From: JAZKFP01 sp040386355
GTDB lineage: Bacteria > Pseudomonadota > Gammaproteobacteria > Pseudomonadales > UBA6940
NCBI GenBank assembly: GCA_040386355.1
Contig: JAZKFP010000324.1
Span: 1-9,555 of the forward strand
Direction of reading: 5' to 3'
DNA: 9,555 nucleotides
The notes under the pieces were generated by a model that made no database searches, had not been told where the DNA came from, and worked only from the letters and a program-made list of their open reading frames with translations. Positions 7,101 to 9,555 of this stretch are shown in pieces; within the stretch, counting starts at the first letter, position 1, and each line of letters begins with the position of its first letter. A program made the translations under genes and the position numbers.

Positions 7101-7106
7101 TTTACT

Positions 7107-8231
7107 TTGCAAAAAACGTTAGAAATAGTAATTGTCGCGGGCGGCACTGGAGGACATGTCATTCCAGGTCTCGCAATTGCAGAATTGTTGCGACAACAAG
7201 GTGTTCTTGTTCGATGGATTGGTGCAGTGCAAGGCATTGAAAATCGACTGGTTCCTCAAGCAGGTCTGGCATTAGAACATATTAAAATTGCCGGATTACG
7301 TGGTAAAAATATTCTGACTTATGTGAAATTTCCTTTTGGATTAATACGAGCAGTTTTGCAATCTTGCCGCTCCTTAAAACGTACTCGTCCTGCTGCAGTT
7401 TTGGCGATGGGAGGCTATGTTTCAGGTCCGGTTGGTTTAGCCGCTCGATTGTGTAATATCCCATTATTTTTACATGAACAAAATTCGATTGCCGGTATGA
7501 CAAATCGCTGGTTAGCGCCCAGTGCACGCATTATTTTTTCTGGATTCCCTAATAGCTTGTCACGTTTTCCACAATGGCAATTTATTGGTAATCCATTACG
7601 CGCCGCTATTATTTCTAATTTAAATAGTTCTCCGGCCAAAGATCAGCAGGAAAGCACTACAAATAATTCTTGCGAAAAATTAAATCGAAAATTACGAATA
7701 TTAGTTATTGGTGGAAGCCTTGGAGCGCAGGCATTAAATCAATGTTTACCTAAAGCATTAGCATCTTTTGCAGAACAGGAAAGACCAGAAGTTTGGCATC
7801 AATCGGGTGCTAATCATATTGAACAGTGTCGTACTTTTTACCAAGAGCAAAACATAGCACCTTATCGACTGGATTCATTCATCGATGATATGGCAGCTGC
7901 ATATACTTGGGCTGACGTAGTAGTGAGTCGTGCTGGTGCATTAACGGTGAGTGAGTTGGCGGCAGCAGCAAAGCCCAGTATCCTTGTGCCTTTTCCGCAC
8001 GCTGTTGATGATCATCAAACCGCGAATGCTCAATATTTAGTAAATGTTGGTGCTGCGTTGTTATTACCGCAATCGCAATTAGATGCGCAATCATTGGCGA
8101 AAGCGTTACAGAACCTTTTTGATTCACAACGTCTTCAACGTATGTCCAATGCGGCGCGTGCTGCGTTGCCGCATGATGCTGGTCCAAAAATGGTTACAGC
8201 AATTTTAGATTCGCTAAAATTTAATGATTAA
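7107..8231 (+). CDS. murG: MurG, lipid II synthase (UDP-GlcNAc transferase)
   Basis: Peripheral inner-membrane GT28 glycosyltransferase that adds GlcNAc from UDP-GlcNAc to lipid I, forming lipid II on the cytoplasmic face. The product is 374 aa from the TTG at 7107 (E. coli MurG is 355 aa). This start is chosen from its AGAGGA ribosome site and because the family N-terminus begins just before the glycine-rich loop. Motifs: GGTGGH (12-17), MGGYVSGP (101-108), HEQN (123-126), GGSLGA (202-207), WHQSG (230-234), FIDDMAAAY (258-266), SRAGALTVSE (274-283) and PFPHAVDDHQTANA (295-308). The linker between the two Rossmann-like domains (about 168-196) is polar, rich in Ser/Asn/Lys, and about 11 residues longer than in E. 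coli. A longer reading from a TTG at 7038 would add 23 unrelated residues and is unlikely. murC follows after 32 bp. Confidence 0.96.
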   Translation: MQKTLEIVIVAGGTGGHVIPGLAIAELLRQQGVLVRWIGAVQGIENRLVPQAGLALEHIKIAGLRGKNILTYVKFPFGLIRAVLQSCRSLKRTRPAAVLAMGGYVSGPVGLAARLCNIPLFLHEQNSIAGMTNRWLAPSARIIFSGFPNSLSRFPQWQFIGNPLRAAIISNLNSSPAKDQQESTTNNSCEKLNRKLRILVIGGSLGAQALNQCLPKALASFAEQERPEVWHQSGANHIEQCRTFYQEQNIAPYRLDSFIDDMAAAYTWADVVVSRAGALTVSELAAAAKPSILVPFPHAVDDHQTANAQYLVNVGAALLLPQSQLDAQSLAKALQNLFDSQRLQRMSNAARAALPHDAGPKMVTAILDSLKFND

Positions 8232-8249
8232 AAATTCACCACAATAATT

Positions 8250-8256
8250 AAAAGGA
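8250..8256 (+). promoter_or_regulatory. murC ribosome binding site
   Basis: AAAAGGA lies seven bases before the GTG at 8264. It supports that codon over the downstream in-frame ATGs at codons 28 and 31. Confidence 0.7.
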
Positions 8257-8263
8257 CGAAACT

Positions 8264-9555
8264 GTGTTATCAACTGAAGTAATTGCTCCTGAACGTTCTA
8301 TACATCCTTTATCTGCAGTTCCTTCCAACGTAACGGTTTTTAATATGCCTGCGATGCGACGCATTAAAAGAATTCATTTGATTGGAATCGGTGGTTCTGG
8401 AATGTGTGGTATTGCTGAAGTATTACGTAACCAGGGATATCGCGTTTCTGGGTCCGATTTAAAGTATTCACCCACTATTGAACGATTACAAAAACTCGGT
8501 ATTCAAATTTTTATTGATCATTCGGCAAGTCATGTCGAAGGCGCAGATGTCGTTGTGTATTCTTCCGCAGTACAAACTGACAATGTCGAATACGTTGCAG
8601 CGAAAGAGCAACATATTCCTTTAGTGCGGCGTGCAGAAATGCTAGGCGAACTCATGCGTTTTCGCTATGGAATTTCGATCGCAGGAACGCATGGTAAAAC
8701 CACAACGACTTCATTAATTGCAAGCATTTTAACTGAAGCCGGATTTGATCCAACTTTCGTAATCGGTGGTCGTTTAAACCGTGCATTTTCTAATGCAGGT
8801 TTAGGTAAAGGTCGATTTTTTGTAGCAGAAGCCGATGAAAGTGACGCGTCATTTTTGCATTTACAACCCATGATCACGGTTGTTACCAATATCGATTTTG
8901 ATCATATGGAGACCTACTCAGGTCAACCCGAAATTCTGTATCAAACTTTTTTGCAATATCTTCATAATCTGCCATTTTATGGATTGGCGGTAATGTGTGC
9001 AGATGATTTGGGTGTGCAACATGTACTTTCGGAAATTCATCGTCCTTTATTGACATACGGTTTTTCTGACAACGTCGATGTGCAAGCAATTGATGTTGAA
9101 ATGCGTGGTTTAAAAACATTTTTTAAAGTGCGTCGTCGTCAAGTTGAAGAGGATTTATCCATCGAATTAAATATGCCTGGACGTCACAATATTTTAAATG
9201 CACTGGCTGCGATTGCAGTAGCAAGCGAAGAAGGTGTAACCGATGATGTTATTCAACGCGCGTTGATGCAGTTTGAAGGAGTAGGTCGACGTTTTCAGGT
9301 GTATCCTGATGTCATGTTGGGACAAAACTCTTGCACAATAGTGGATGATTACGGTCATCACCCACGTGAACTCGAAGCAACGATTGCTGCAGCACGTGCA
9401 GCGTGGCCTGATCGACGAATTCTTATGGTTTTTCAACCGCATCGTTTTACGAGAACCCGTGATTTATACGAAGATTTTGTTCGTGTTTTATCAACCGTAG
9501 AAGAATTATTTATTTTAGATGTTTACGCGGCTGGAGAAGCGCCCATCGTTAACGC
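8264..9555 (+). CDS. murC: MurC, UDP-MurNAc:L-alanine ligase (3'-truncated by window edge)
   Basis: Cytoplasmic ATP-dependent ligase that adds L-alanine to UDP-MurNAc, the first peptide-stem step. The frame stays open for 430 codons to the right edge. E. coli MurC is 491 aa, so about 60 C-terminal residues are missing only because the window ends. Motifs: UDP-binding GIGGSGM (41-47), RRAEMLGELMRF (122-133), P-loop GTHGKTTTT (141-149), EADESDASFLHLQP (189-202), TNIDFDHMETY (208-218), GRHN (306-309), GVGRRFQ (339-345), DDYGHHP (361-367) and FQPHRFTRTRD (390-400). The GTG start is chosen from its ribosome site. It gives an N-terminal tail of about 30 residues before the family's MRRIKRIHLIG start, similar to the short tail seen in E. 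coli. An ATG at codon 31 is the alternative. The P-loop and catalytic motifs are intact. Confidence 0.96.
   Translation, partial: MLSTEVIAPERSIHPLSAVPSNVTVFNMPAMRRIKRIHLIGIGGSGMCGIAEVLRNQGYRVSGSDLKYSPTIERLQKLGIQIFIDHSASHVEGADVVVYSSAVQTDNVEYVAAKEQHIPLVRRAEMLGELMRFRYGISIAGTHGKTTTTSLIASILTEAGFDPTFVIGGRLNRAFSNAGLGKGRFFVAEADESDASFLHLQPMITVVTNIDFDHMETYSGQPEILYQTFLQYLHNLPFYGLAVMCADDLGVQHVLSEIHRPLLTYGFSDNVDVQAIDVEMRGLKTFFKVRRRQVEEDLSIELNMPGRHNILNALAAIAVASEEGVTDDVIQRALMQFEGVGRRFQVYPDVMLGQNSCTIVDDYGHHPRELEATIAAARAAWPDRRILMVFQPHRFTRTRDLYEDFVRVLSTVEELFILDVYAAGEAPIVN

Larger units (their letters stand above)
6737..7106. other. 370 bp ftsW-murG intergenic gap with an inserted palindromic element
   Basis: This is the only non-coding stretch over 100 bp in the window. 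Most of it (6739-7003) is an inverted-repeat-bounded element, described separately. The rest (7004-7106) is AT-rich. It holds a candidate promoter and the murG ribosome site. No open reading frame of meaningful length is supported on either strand. Confidence 0.9.

Noticed and set aside
7038..7106. Longer murG start at the TTG at 7038
   Set aside because: It would add 23 residues unrelated to MurG and has no Shine-Dalgarno site. AGAGGA at 7095-7100 points to the TTG at 7107.
8665..9442. Minus-strand open frames opposite murC
   Set aside because: The + strand frame here encodes continuous, motif-complete MurC, so the opposite-strand frames are shadows.

Overview
This window is an internal section of a division and cell wall (dcw) cluster. 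All seven genes lie on the + strand, in the order murE (5' end outside the window), murF, mraY, murD, ftsW, murG, murC (3' end outside). The order matches the dcw operon of E. coli and other Gammaproteobacteria. MraY, MurD, MurC and FtsW read closely like the gammaproteobacterial proteins. The DNA is AT-rich (roughly 40% GC by eye), with many AT-ending codons. MurE carries the DNPR motif typical of meso-diaminopimelate-adding enzymes, so a Gram-negative, DAP-type peptidoglycan is expected. I infer an AT-rich gammaproteobacterium, possibly a Legionellales/Coxiellaceae-like or host-associated lineage. Genus cannot be assigned from the sequence alone.

Layout: positions 3-1337 hold murE without roughly its first 90 codons. 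Next are murF (start best placed at 1385, stop 2911), mraY (2958-4037), murD (4135-5520), ftsW (GTG start, 5591-6736), a 370 bp non-coding gap, murG (TTG start at 7107, stop 8231), and murC (GTG start at 8264, running off the right edge). The other intercistronic gaps are 32-97 bp, which fits one co-transcribed operon. No RNA genes, CRISPR arrays or minus-strand genes are supported.

The genes form one pathway. MurC adds L-Ala, MurD adds D-Glu, MurE adds meso-DAP and MurF adds D-Ala-D-Ala, completing UDP-MurNAc-pentapeptide in the cytoplasm. MraY loads it onto undecaprenyl phosphate (lipid I) and MurG adds GlcNAc (lipid II). FtsW polymerises flipped lipid II at the division septum with its partner transpeptidase FtsI.

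The one clearly non-housekeeping feature is in the ftsW-murG gap. A compact element of about 265 bp (6739-7003) is bounded by 18 bp imperfect terminal inverted repeats (16 of 18 positions match) ending in a TA dinucleotide on both sides. It is GC-richer than the genes and contains nested internal inverted repeats. It looks like a MITE or another non-autonomous palindromic element, inserted two bases after the ftsW stop codon. It separates murG and murC from the upstream genes, and a candidate promoter lies just downstream of it. Lesser points are an enlarged MurF, some unusual motif residues in MurE, and three consecutive genes with non-ATG starts.
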